Assembly (NCBI RefSeq): GCF_963678635.1
Contig: NC_087062.1
Location: 35,058,052-35,122,051, forward strand
Direction: 5' to 3'
Origin: Symsagittifera roscoffensis
Taxonomy: Eukaryota; Xenacoelomorpha; Acoela; Convolutidae
DNA length: 64,000 nucleotides
This document shows, one piece after another, positions 40,355 to 51,020 of the stretch (its first letter is position 1; every line of letters begins with the position of its first letter). The position numbers and the translations under genes are program-made. The notes below the pieces were generated by a model, which had not been told where the DNA came from, searched no databases, and worked only from the letters and a program-made list of their open reading frames with translations.

Positions 40355-43300
40355 CTGGGAGCGAGGTTGTTCTGGAGCCTGGTAAACGGTATTAACATCC
40401 AGGTCTCACCAGATTTAAAATTGAATTTGAAAAAAATTACTGATTGGACTAATGCAAAGTCCAATTATTCCTGATTGGCCCAATACAAAGTCATTGCAAA
40501 ATGTTGCTTCCAGTAGCTGGATCCTGGCCGACAAGATAACGCTGACTAGTTCAACAGTAATTGCCATACTTTGGTGTATGATCTAAATAGTGTGATCTGA
40601 AGAGTCATTACAAATAGTGTATTCTAATAGACTGCTCTCACGAGGTGTGTCAGTATATGCAGTCTTCAGACTACTCAAGAATCAACCAAAAATTGTGATT
40701 GTGAAACACGTTGCCGTAACTAAATTTGTTCGTTTTAGCTTTGGCTATTTTGTTTTCTCGGAGTTGGGATAGCAGGTAACTTAGTAAAAATTGTCTACGC
40801 TGCGGTCGACTGAAAACGGAACTTTCTAGTTGCGAAATGTGCATTTCTGTGATTTAGGGCCGTTTTTTGGTTTTTTTGCAGCAAAACTGGCAGCTGAGGT
40901 GAGTTTTCTGACTATCGTTTAGAAGTTTCCCATGTCTCAAGCTTTGAAGCAATTTTTTAACAAATCATGACGAGTTTGAAGAAAAATTACGTCAAAACAA
41001 ACCTTCCAATCTCAAGAAAAAATCAAATCAATGTTGCAAGAAAACCCTGCGCTAGCCACAGAGAGTATGAAAAAAGCGCAAAACTGACAGACCGTAACAT
41101 TAAAAACAGTACAAAACTGACAAAAATTGACTTTATTGTGTTTCTGTTGCCTTCATTGTTTTTAATCTGGATGATTATGAAGCTTAGGAAAGACTTGAAA
41201 CAGCCCGGCCGAAAAATTGTCTTTTGATTACTTACCAGTGAATTTTTTTTAATAACCTCAAAATCATGGATAAACTTTGAAATTTCACAACAAGCACCAG
41301 GCATAGGAGTCTCATCCAATTCCAATGAAAATATGCTGCTTCAACCTGACTACGTATGTTTTTAGGGCTATCAGCCGAATGCTAAGAATAACTGTTACAA
41401 TCAATTTGACGCTCTGAGACAGTTCAAATACACTGGCTTGTCGTACAAGACTTGGAAAGTAAACAAGTAGTTAAATGACCACAAAAAAGCACAGGAGCTA
41501 AATCATAGTGAACAAAAATAGTCTAATTTTATACGGATCGGGGGAAACATGCGTGAAAATGGAAAATCAACTCTGAGACAACTATCTACTTGAGTGTCCA
41601 GAGGAAGTTTTCTATGTCTCGAGCATTGAAGCAGTTTTTCATTGATATGGAGACTGAGGAGACATAACTTCCAAACAGTTCTACATAATCTTTCCAGTAA
41701 AATTGAAGTAAATGTAACAAGATAACCCTGCGCTAGCCCCCGAAAATATGAAGAAAGCAGAAACGGACAGATAGTCACGAAGAAAACCGTCCAAAACTGG
41801 TGAAAACTATATCACAATTCAAGTTGCTGGGTTTCTGTGGATTTCATAGGTTTCATTATCCATTACAAGGAAGCTCAGGAAAAGCTACACATACTCCGGC
41901 TGATTAATTTTAATTAGTTCGTATCTAAATGCTTTTTTTTTCTTCATTTAATTTTTGACAAGTGAAAATTCATTTAGTCTATTTAACATCCTTCAAATCG
42001 GGGCTCAATTTACACACTCCAAAGAAAACAGCAGACAAAGCAGTTTTAGTCTATTTCCAAGAATACATAGGTCACTTAGAATTGGCCACGTAAGAAAATG
42101 TTTCTGCGGATATCGACCGATTGCAAAGAATAATTGATACAAACAATTTTGAGGATCACAAATGGGAAAAATACTCAGGGTTGTCACACAACACCTGGAA
42201 ACGAAAAAAGGAGCTAAGTGACCACAAAAATAACAAAGCTTAGAAACGGCTAAAAACCTCTCGGCCAAATAATTGTCAACTGTTCCTCTCTAATTGATTG
42301 TTTCTGTCTTCTGGGTTAATTTATTAAAAATTACAATTTCATTCAGTTAATTTAACAATCTTCAGATATTACCACGTATATAACCACTTTTATTGGGATC
42401 TCCACCGAATGTTAATTGGAAATGATACAATCCGGTTTTGATGATCTGGGATGGTTCAAATACGTTGGCTTGTCAAACAAAATTTGGAAAATAAACAAGT
42501 AGATAAGTGACCACAAAAAAGCACCGGCGCAAAATCACAGTGAACAAGAATACTCTTATTTAAGACGGATCGCTGCTCAGCATGACTGGTATGTTCCAGG
42601 AAACAATGAGTAGTGTTCTAAAAACAGGTTGTAATTGTATTCATACGGTTGTCTGTGAATCCAACTTTTAGACAAGATCGTGCAAAACACGCGTGGAAAT
42701 GAAAAACTAACTGTCAGACGACTATCTACTTGTTATCCGAAGTAAGTTTTCAATGTCTCGAGCTTTGAAGCATTTTTTCATTGACATTGAGACCGAGGAG
42801 AGATAACTTTTAAACAGTTCTACAGTATGTTTCAAGCAAAGTTCAAATCAATGTTGCAAGAAAACCCTGCACTAACCGCAGACAGTATGATTAAAGCAGA
42901 AAAAGACAGATAGTCACAAAGAAAACAGTCCAAAACTGGTGAAAACTAAAGCACAATTGACTGCTGTGTTTCTGTGCTCTTCATTGTTTTGATTCTCGAA
43001 TACAATGAAGCTTAGGAAAAACTACAAAGATTACGGCCAATTAATTGTAATTTTTTCGCATCTAATTGGTTGTTTCTTTCTTCTCTATTTAATTTTGACA
43101 AGTGAAATTTAGTTTATTTACTATCTTTCAAATCGTGGCTAAATTTAAACAACTCCAGACAAAGCATTATTAGTCAAATTCCAATAAAACATATGTCACT
43201 TCGAATTGGCCACGTAAGCATATGTTTTTGGGGATATCGACCAATTTCTAAGAATGATTGATGCAATCAGTTTTGACTGTCACAAATTGGACAAATACGC

Positions 43301-43390
43301 TGGGTTATAACAGAAAACAACAGTAATCAAAAAAGCGAACGAATTCATATCTTTCAAGTTTGGAGATGTACATTTTCTCGACATAATGAA
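40355..43390 (+). repeat. Degenerate repeat block, family R (block 2)
   Basis: Diverged units, some about 1.14 kb apart (compare 41614 with 42753), are related to those at 17.8-20.7 kb. Landmarks include TTGCCATACTTTGGTGTATGAT (shared with 18.1 kb), TAGTGTATTCTAATAGACTGCTCTCACGAGG, AAGTGACCACAAAAAAGCAC, and ATGTCTCGAGCTTTGAAGCA (40932, 41614, 42753). No gene recognised. The longest open frame (40967-41227) is not conserved in the other units. Confidence 0.65.
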
Positions 43391-44490
43391 ATTTCTGGGT
43401 GGAGCAATTACTCTGGGATCTTTTGACGCTCTGACGATGTTATTCTATGTAGCTATATTTGCACTTATGTTATTTTGGGAAGGTTATGTTATTCTGTGCT
43501 TTTCTTAAACTTTAACAAACTTTATTTCTTGAATGATTAGTATTTTTGCGGTTGAAATGTTTAATTTAATTTCATTTAGCAATACCTAAATAAGTGATAT
43601 TCACTTCTTGTTTTACTTTTCAACAAGTGTTCTCCTAAATGAAAAATAGCATAAAAAAATTCTCATAACTAATTAAGAAGTTCCAATTTAAAATCAAAAA
43701 CTTATCATCAATTACACAGGAACACTTCGAAACGGTTCAGTGTTGTTTTATGAACAAAATAGATTTTTACTTTCCCCTGAGAAAACGGCAAACATGAACG
43801 AAGAGTCATAAAAGCACAAAAACTGATTAAATACTCAGAACTTAAACGTAAAAAATAAGCGAGAACACCTTATGTTACTTATAGCAAAACCCAACAGAAT
43901 CGATATTTGTAATAAAATATACGGTAAAATTTTAAAAACAGCGAATAACAGCGCAAGATGTCCGTTTACTTTTTCCGATCTTTCAAAGTCGTATTACGAT
44001 TTCAGAAAAATTTATTCCAAATGTAAAAAAGGCTACAAACTGATAGCGCCAATTGAAAAAGTAAGCATCTAAATTGAAATAAATTCAGGTTCAAGTATAA
44101 CACGTTTTCTGCTTCCGAAATGCCATAAAGCTTAACTTCATAGCAGTTCCGCCAAAACATCGGACACTGTAAATACTCGATCGTTGACTGCGATTGTTTT
44201 GAATCATGTTTGACAATTAATTCTTCCAGCATAAAATTAATTCAGCTCTGAAATTTGACTGCACTGGAATATTTAGAAAAATGAAACTTAATCAACCTGA
44301 AATGCAAAATGAATGATTTTAATTTTGAGCGATCAAAATTTGCACAGTCCAAAGCCCATACTAATATAGGTTTATAGTAATGAATTTCTCCAAATATCCT
44401 AAATCAGTACGAAGACAGTAATTTCTCGTTGAAGGTCACTGTCATTGGCAAAAATTGTTCAGATTTGTGAAAGGAGAAAAAATTTCGGAC
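43391..44490. other. AT-rich stretch downstream of chimaerin
   Basis: No gene I can support. A 39-codon hydrophobic frame (43388-43507) and a 66-codon frame (43872-44072) are likely chance. The last few hundred bases should hold the chimaerin 3' UTR on the minus strand. Confidence 0.5.
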
Positions 44491-44492
44491 AT

Positions 44493-45917
44493 TCACTTAA
44501 TAAAGATCTGGTTATAGTTTGATATGAGGATAGAAACGATAGATTTCTGAAGAGGCAACTCCATCAGGCTCTTGAATGTCTCTGCGTCTGGACTTCGCAT
44601 CAAAGTTGGTCCAAAAACAGTTCCCAAGTTGTCCGCTCCCATTTTATTTGACTTCTGCTCCAAGCTAACTTCGTGCAGATGTTTAATTATGAATTGTAAC
44701 GTAGCCTGGTGACATGGATTCATTGCTTGTACTATTTCTTTTATTGCTTTCACGCACAAACTTTCGTCCGTTGCTTTCATAGCTTCAATCAATTGAGGGT
44801 ATGTGTTGAAATCGATAACTGGAACGGGCAATGACCTGAGATAGAGCTTCAGTGCTCCTGTAATGGAATTTATATCGGCAAAAAAAGTCCAATCTACCCT
44901 CGCGTCAGGTCCATTTCGTTCAAAGTTCTCCTTCAAAAGTTCAATATCATCACTGAATCCTGATATTCTATAAAGACCTTCCGCTTTCAGATCCCGATTC
45001 TCCACTTCATCTATACATTTTGTAACTACAAAGGGTACATTGGATGAATACGCCATGCAAAGAACGGTGAGGTCGCAACCAAAGATCTGTTTGATTCGCT
45101 TCTTTGTCGGAACACAGTCGTGTCGATCTTCAAACTTCTTACTGCACAATTTGTGAACATTTAGACCACAGTCTTGACATTTGACTCCTTGTGATACCAG
45201 ACCCCACATGTAATTTCCACACCATTGACACCAGTGTGGTCCTTTGAACGTCGTCACTTTGAAGTTGTGCGCCTTCGGAGCGATTGCCGACATGTCACTT
45301 GCAGCTGACATATCTGCTTGAAGCAGAGGATGTAAATTTAAATTATCTCCGCCGGGGAAAACAGAAGTCTGATTGATTGAACTGTTATTATGTGAATGGG
45401 AGTCTAACGCGTCTACAATAGATGACGAAATTGTGTTCAGTGTGCTTTCGATGGCAGCGGGATTGGAGTATATTTTGTTCACGTCGTCGTAGATAGGTTG
45501 TGCACTCATAGCTTCGATGTGTTCGCGACCGCGGGATTCCACGTATAATGTAATCAAACCATCCGCCACTAACTCCTCAAGAGTATCGTACTCCTTAGTG
45601 TCGATAAAGTGAGTTCCGTTGTAATATATTCTGTAGTTTTTCACAGACCCGTCTAGCAGAAACACTAATGTATAGGTCCCCGGTTGCCTTTGACTTTCCC
45701 TGATGAGGTAACTTCCTTCAGGTCCTTTCGTGACCAGAGCATTACCGGCTTCCCTGGAAATGGGACCGTGGCAGACATTACCATAGTGCTCCGGGACATT
45801 TTGGATGTAGTCTTTACAGACTATTCTGTAGGGTTTGGGCGCTTGCTGTTCAAGTTTGTAGAGATAAGGGTCAAAGAGATTGCCCAAATTGTTGTTTTCA
45901 TTGACAGAGCCAGCCAT
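44493..45917 (-). CDS. CHN1: Chimaerin: SH2-C1-RhoGAP protein
   Basis: GTPase-activating protein for Rac, regulated by diacylglycerol and phosphotyrosine, acting at the plasma membrane downstream of receptor signalling. Domains: SH2 at residues 44-130 with the FLVRES-type LIRES (Arg73). C1 at 217-268 (H217, C230, C233, C247, C250, H255, C258, C268), with two extra residues before the last Cys compared with the usual spacing. RhoGAP at about 275-470, with arginine finger Arg317 in KAEGLYRISG and conserved KLYLRSLPVPVI and NKMGADNLGTVFGPTLMR. At 474 residues it matches alpha2/beta2-chimaerin (about 460-470). The coding sequence has no intron, unusual for this family in animals. Start is the first Met (45917) in a 250-base gap shared with a divergent gene. 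CHN1 and CHN2 cannot be told apart here. Confidence 0.93.
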   Translation of the reverse strand: MAGSVNENNNLGNLFDPYLYKLEQQAPKPYRIVCKDYIQNVPEHYGNVCHGPISREAGNALVTKGPEGSYLIRESQRQPGTYTLVFLLDGSVKNYRIYYNGTHFIDTKEYDTLEELVADGLITLYVESRGREHIEAMSAQPIYDDVNKIYSNPAAIESTLNTISSSIVDALDSHSHNNSSINQTSVFPGGDNLNLHPLLQADMSAASDMSAIAPKAHNFKVTTFKGPHWCQWCGNYMWGLVSQGVKCQDCGLNVHKLCSKKFEDRHDCVPTKKRIKQIFGCDLTVLCMAYSSNVPFVVTKCIDEVENRDLKAEGLYRISGFSDDIELLKENFERNGPDARVDWTFFADINSITGALKLYLRSLPVPVIDFNTYPQLIEAMKATDESLCVKAIKEIVQAMNPCHQATLQFIIKHLHEVSLEQKSNKMGADNLGTVFGPTLMRSPDAETFKSLMELPLQKSIVSILISNYNQIFIK

Positions 45918-46167
45918 TTTACCTGAAAAGATAAATTCTCGAAGTGATAATGATAAAATCAGACCAACTTGAAAATCGGCATGTTGTAATTGTCTTCAAA
46001 CATTCGAGGAGCTCGAAAAGTCATGCAACAGCAAATCACGACTTCTCATAAGATCACAAATATTCATGAAAATTTCATAAATCGATTCATCCTAGTTTAT
46101 CGACTGCGTGTTTAAAGCGTTGGTTTATTTTTCAAAGGAGAAAGAAAAAAGACAAGCAACAATAATC
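45918..46167. promoter_or_regulatory. Shared intergenic region of two divergent genes
   Basis: 250 bases separate the chimaerin start (minus) from the membrane-protein start (plus), so the two may share a bidirectional promoter. No TATA box stands out. Confidence 0.4.
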
Positions 46168-46680
46168 ATGTGCTGCAAAGACAAAGAAAAACATATGAAA
46201 CCCTTGATCATTGCGACGTTAGCCATTCACTGCTGTGGGATTGTGTGTCAATGCTTGGCCCACATCAATGACAATGGGCTATGGGACACTAAAAACTCTG
46301 TGGTGGGCCGAGTTCTGCTTATTGGTGCAAACATAGTTTCCCTTGCTCTGTTCACTTTATTGTTGATTTGCCTTCTCTGTCGGCCAAAGAAAAAGATAAA
46401 AGAACGACTAGCTTTAGTGATCGGCTTAAGTTTCGCATTCATCATTTTCTATATGCTAATATTCGCTGCCTTTTTCGTTGGTCTGTGTCACGATAAAACA
46501 CCCTGGCCTCTAGTTATGATTTATATATCTTGGTTTATTGCCAATGTCGTGGTGATCCTAATTTTCGTTTTGCTAATGTTTGTTCAGGAATTAGAGGGCT
46601 ATGGAATAAGCAAGGCGGAACCACCGAAATCTACAGTTATGAAATCGTCAATCAAGAAATCGAAAAACACAGGCACGTAA
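46168..46680 (+). CDS. Four-transmembrane protein, unknown family
   Basis: 170 residues from the first ATG (46168; the frame is open 20 codons upstream without a Met). Four hydrophobic segments: about residues 12-33 (IIATLAIHCCGIVCQCLAHI), 47-71 (VLLIGANIVSLALFTLLLIC), 82-107 (LALVIGLSFAFIIFYMLIFA) and 113-140 (LVMIYISWFIANVVVILIFV). A short Cys-Cys N-terminus (MCCKDKE) and a basic, Ser/Lys-rich C-tail suggest both ends are cytosolic. The layout fits MARVEL- or claudin-like tetraspan proteins, but no signature is present (no W-GLW-C-C, no CCG). It might continue by splicing into the Pro-rich frame at 46925-47094. Confidence 0.6.
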   Translation: MCCKDKEKHMKPLIIATLAIHCCGIVCQCLAHINDNGLWDTKNSVVGRVLLIGANIVSLALFTLLLICLLCRPKKKIKERLALVIGLSFAFIIFYMLIFAAFFVGLCHDKTPWPLVMIYISWFIANVVVILIFVLLMFVQELEGYGISKAEPPKSTVMKSSIKKSKNTGT

Positions 46681-48100
46681 AACACTTGAGCCCCAAAACA
46701 GTCCAAAAACCGAACGTAAAAGAAACAGTAGTGTCAGGAAAAAAAATTTAAAATTTATTTGGAAAAGAAACAATTTTTGAAATGATTTTGATTGGTTTTT
46801 GTAACTAATAAACAAGTGAAAAAAAACTCTTTTTCAACATATCTTCGAAGGGTTGGAAAATGAAACAAAAAAAATCAGTTGTCGAATTACAAACATAATG
46901 ATCAAATATTGACCGTTTTGTGTCTCAAAATAGGTAAAACCAAACCCAAGTCTACCGCATATTCTGCTAGCAAAGTTCGAAGCCAACAATCCTCTCCTAA
47001 TTCGACGGCAAAGACACCTCCATATACAAGTATGGCTCCCCCTCCCCCACGATACAGTCAGATCAATAAAACACTGAGTGAACGAAAGAAATAGTGGATG
47101 GTAGATCTATGACCCAAATACATGAAGGAAAAGCCCTCAAACTAACACAACCCAAATTTAGCTATCAAAAACTACCAATGGCACCATATCAAACAAATAA
47201 CTGGATGACTTTTAATAAACGTTGATTCTCGTTCAGAAAATTAGTTTTAATTTCCATGAATAACAAAAACTACTGATGCTTCTGCTTTTCCTTATGAAAA
47301 ACAAAATAAAAAATTTGTACTTTGAAAACTACCAAGAGAAAATAAAATCCGAATTGAGCTCTGATTACTTGTTAGATAAAACCTATTATATCAACTGAAA
47401 CCCTTTCTGAAATTTGAAAATCAAGAATTAATTTAATTAGGAGTATCTCAAATCGAAGCAAAATATGTGTTGTTAACGTTATTGTTAAAAAAACAGCACT
47501 GAATGTCATCAATGATCATTTCAATGAAAGAAAAAATACAGAAACTTAAAAAAAATCGATTAAAAAGAATCAGTTCTTGCAAAATTAAGAGGAGGCAATT
47601 TTCAGCCCTCTGAAATAATTTTTATTATAGCCTGAAGGAACGAAGCACTGTGTCGAATAACCCGACAACAAATGAGTAGAAATTAGAAAACTTAAGGCTG
47701 ACTTTCGAATTAAAGAGAAAAAACAGAATAGAAAGATAACGAAAACAGATTTTAAGAACAATAAAAAAATTCAAAACATGTCCATAATATCCAAAACAAA
47801 ATTACCTTCAACAATAAAAACTTTACAAGGAGCTTTCGGAATGCTAGAGAGAAGTCTTTCTGCGAGAACTAAACTGAGAAAAATAAGCAGACACAAAATA
47901 ATTTAGAATAGCCGAGAAGTTTCAGTTTGCAAAAAAAAATCAAGACTGAAATCGAACTTCCGGGCTTTGTCGTCCCAAGCCTAAATGATACAGCAACTTG
48001 AAAAAAGCTGAAAATTCAAAAAATCTGGTTATGTGAACTAAACCGACAAAAATAAAACCAGACGACGATAGTCCGAAAAAGCACAAAAACTCTAGTGCTT
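46681..48100. other. AT-rich intergenic stretch with a short Pro-rich frame
   Basis: A frame ending at 47094 (TPPYTSMAPPPPRYSQINK) has protein-like composition and is preceded by a possible acceptor (TTTTGTGTCTCAAAATAG). It could be a last exon of the membrane protein, but the phases do not fit an obvious donor. Otherwise nothing recognised. Confidence 0.35.
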
Positions 48101-48282
48101 GCTTGTAAGTACGCTTCGAGTGGGGCAAGTGAGAACGCACGATTCACCTCTGCCCGGCCAAAGACAGGCACGGGTCACTGGAACGGAGGGGTACGAGCCG
48201 AGGCCAGCGAGCACTCAAATCGCCCAGAGGCCAACTGAGTGGCGAAGACCCAGCCAGTCGGAGCACCTCTTACAAAAAACTT

Positions 48283-48813
48283 ATGGCGAGAACCTCCACA
48301 GGTTCGAAAGTGGTCGGACTTATTGTTGCTAACTCGGGACTCGCCCATCTGGGTCAGCAACTCTTGAGGGCTGGAGACGTGGAACAAAATCCAGGGCCCA
48401 CGTTTTGTGGAGCATGCAACAAAAGAGTAACAAGCAATAGCGTAAAATGCACATGGTGTGCACAATGGATACGAGGATGCAGCAGCCTATACCGCAAAGG
48501 TATCCAACATTTAGCTAAAGCCAACAGATATACTTTTGAGTGTTCAAAATGCAGTAGTTCTGCTCAATTCCGGCAGAGAGTTTCTGCAGGTACAGACGAG
48601 GGGAAATCATTCCTGCGACACCCCCGCACAGGAGCCGAAAAAAAACAAATAGAACAAAAAGGGGAAAGGAGCGAACCAGCTCCCTGGCCCCAGCTCGACC
48701 AGGAGATTTCGGAGGGTAAGACGAGGGGATTAATAACCTCCGTTGCCGCCGTGCAGCACCCGAAGATGTCAAACGAGCTCCCGAATAAAGAGGAACAGAT
48801 CAAAAGTCTCTGA
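48283..48813 (+). CDS. LINE C ORF1 region: 2A recoding peptide and PHD-like finger
   Basis: Residues 27-39 are LLRAGDVEQNPGP, a complete class-1 2A motif (DVExNPGP), encoded at 48361-48399. In 2A peptides the ribosome skips the Gly-Pro bond, giving an N-terminal 38-residue product and a separate downstream protein. A zinc finger follows at once: CGACNKRVTSNSVKCTWCAQWIRGCSSL then CSKC, a PHD pattern in which the His ligand (WIH) is Arg. N-terminal 2A followed by such domains is known from LINEs of sea urchins and other invertebrates. The first Met (48283) gives a conventional short leader. The frame stops at 48813, before the endonuclease. Confidence 0.75.
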   Translation: MARTSTGSKVVGLIVANSGLAHLGQQLLRAGDVEQNPGPTFCGACNKRVTSNSVKCTWCAQWIRGCSSLYRKGIQHLAKANRYTFECSKCSSSAQFRQRVSAGTDEGKSFLRHPRTGAEKKQIEQKGERSEPAPWPQLDQEISEGKTRGLITSVAAVQHPKMSNELPNKEEQIKSL

Positions 48814-48989
48814 CCCCATCTCGGACAGCATTCAGCATTGGGAAAAACGAGGGGCAGAAACGGTTGTGAAATCCCCGCACAACAACCAATCTTGATAAAA
48901 GACAGACGAAGGGAAATCAAAAACAAAGGGAGGAAAAATAAGACGCCCCCTGAAGAACACCGCGAAGCCCGTAGAGAAAGAAAAAGGAA

Positions 48990-49780
48990 AGAGGTAATAT
49001 CTAATGTCCTGACATGGATGACATGCAACACAGTGATAACCACATGAAACCTGTAAGAAATTTCAGTCCAAGAAAGAAATAGAAACAGACTGAAAATAGT
49101 TTGTGGAAGGCAAAAAGTGGAAGGCAAAAAGTTCCCCATACTAACGTATGTGGAAGGCAAAAACTGGGAGATAATCCTAATAACTGAGCTCCGGGCAAAA
49201 ACGCAAGGACTAAATTGGCTTGGAGAAATAGGAAACTAAACAGTCATTATTCACCCACAGCGCAGTGGAACGATACTCAGGGGTGAGGCGGTCAAATCCT
49301 GGATAGAGGAAGGCCACAACAAAAGTTTCTTGGAACGTGCTACCGCCGTCGAAACACACAGCATGAAAATTGTGTCTGTGTACCAACCTCTCTGGAGCAA
49401 CGGAATTGATGAACTAGAAGAAAACAGACCCTGCCTAGGCAAGAAAATAGCTAGAACCCCAAAGTCCCAGGTATTAAAACTTGGTGGGGATTATAAGGCT
49501 CACATTGTAAGGGAAAGGACTAGTGAAACAAATGGTAGGTATGGTCTCACGACTGGTGCGTAGTTCACAATCTCCAATGGGTGCACTCTTTTTCAAACAT
49601 AAGAAAAAAAAGGTATGCCGGTGGTAGGAAATGGATGGATTCCTTATACGAGGGAGAGACACTAACTTGTGAGAAAGATACGCATAACTGATGAGTTAAC
49701 GTTATCAGACCACAAACCAATATCTCTATACCTAAGATTCCCCAAGAGGTCCAGGCCAAATAGGGTGGTGAGAAAACCAG
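48990..49780 (+). pseudogene. LINE C endonuclease, broken
   Basis: Several frames together show an APE-like endonuclease: MKIVSVYQPLWSNGIDELEENRPCL, LGGDYKAHIVRERTSETNGRYGL (the GDFNAHIG region, here GDYKAH), and, after another shift, RIRNITDELTLSDHKPISLYL (SDH motif). At least three frame changes. Confidence 0.75.
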
Positions 49781-50259
49781 CAATCAACTGGGGAAAATCT
49801 GCGTACCACGCAAACTGCCCATATTTTCCAGGAAAACGAGACAACCGATGTGGACGAAACAGCTCATGGAGCGAAATAGCGACATCATTAACTAAAGCGG
49901 CTTTAAGGTCTGCGGAAAGAAAACCAGACAAGCAGCTAATCCGTGGACAATATGTTACAAAAATGAACTGTCCAATCTCTACAATACCATAGCTTCAGCT
50001 GTAAGGGAGAGGAACGAATCCTTGAAGCAAGACCGTCCACTCGTCTTTATAATGCGCATAAAGGACAACCTTAAACACGCAAGGGCGAAAATGAAGAAGC
50101 TCAAAGAATTCGAGCGGGAGTGGTGGGATAATATCCTAGAAGAATGCCAGTAGGCAAACATTAAACAATCGATATGAAGTTAACCCGCAAGTGTTAATGG
50201 AAACAGAATCAAAAATGGGAAATCACAGAACAGCCAAAAACTTCATTGAAGAAAAAAGT

Positions 50260-51020
50260 CTGCTAAATGAAACTTCATCAGACCTGGAATAACTGGAGTG
50301 CATCGAAGAAATAAGGGAATCCGCGCCTGGCAAAGATAACGTCCGAATCAAATATATCAAGTTAGCAAGTACCCATGTTCAACAAGCCATTATAGCTTCC
50401 ATTAAAAAGAGCTCCAACATAGCGTGAAATCTTGAAGAAAGGCCAAATAGTACCCCTACAAGGTGGGAAAAATGATGTCAATAATTACAAAGGAGTATGT
50501 CTGGTGGCCATAGGTAGCAGGATCCTTGCAAAAGTAATGACGAAAAGACTAAAGGAAATGGACTGATTGCCTTAATCTTTTGGATGATAATCAGAGTAGT
50601 TTCCGGACCGGCAGATCAGCTGCAGACGCGACACAAATCTTGGTCCGAATTCCGGAAGACTCCGATGATCTCAAAAACAGAAGAGAAATCTGGAACCTGC
50701 CTCAAAGTGAACCAACCGATCCCGAAGCGAGGCTTCTGGACCTCAGTAAAGAGTATCCGAGAGTAAATAAACGCGCTCTCTGGGAAATTCTGCGTAATTG
50801 CGGGATAAAAGGACCTTTCATAGATTCCCTAGTAGAATCCCATGAGGCAACAAGTAAGCAAACTAAAGGAGAAGAAGGTAAAAGCGAAGAATGGAACCCT
50901 GAAAGAATATTAGGGGAAGGCTGCTCACCATATCCTTGCTTGTTCAATATAAATCACCAATTAGTGATGCGCATAGACGAAGCTGAACGTAAAATGTCGC
51001 TGGATACCGGGTAGCAACCT
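50260..51020 (+). pseudogene. LINE C reverse transcriptase, broken
   Basis: IECIEEIRESAPGKDNVRIKYIK (fingers), GQIVPLQGGKNDVNNYKGV, then LDDNQSSFRTGRSAADATQILVRI, DPEARLLDLSKEYPRVNKRALW, and ERILGEGCSPYPCLFNINHQLVMR. Stops occur between segments. The catalytic DD box expected after 51020 is not recognisable. Confidence 0.75.

Noticed and set aside
40967-41227. An 86-codon frame in repeat block 2 as a gene
   Set aside because: It overlaps family R repeat units, and the corresponding positions in other units are not open.
43388-43507. A 39-codon hydrophobic micropeptide
   Set aside because: It is not similar to known small membrane subunits (compared with OST4 and TMEM258 from memory) and has no supporting context.
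46108-46167. Start of the four-helix membrane protein at 46108
   Set aside because: This codon is GTG; the first ATG is at 46168, and the protein from there has a normal layout.
46879-47094. The Pro-rich frame as an independent gene
   Set aside because: It is short and lacks a conserved domain. A last exon is possible, but no donor of matching phase was found, so I only mention it.
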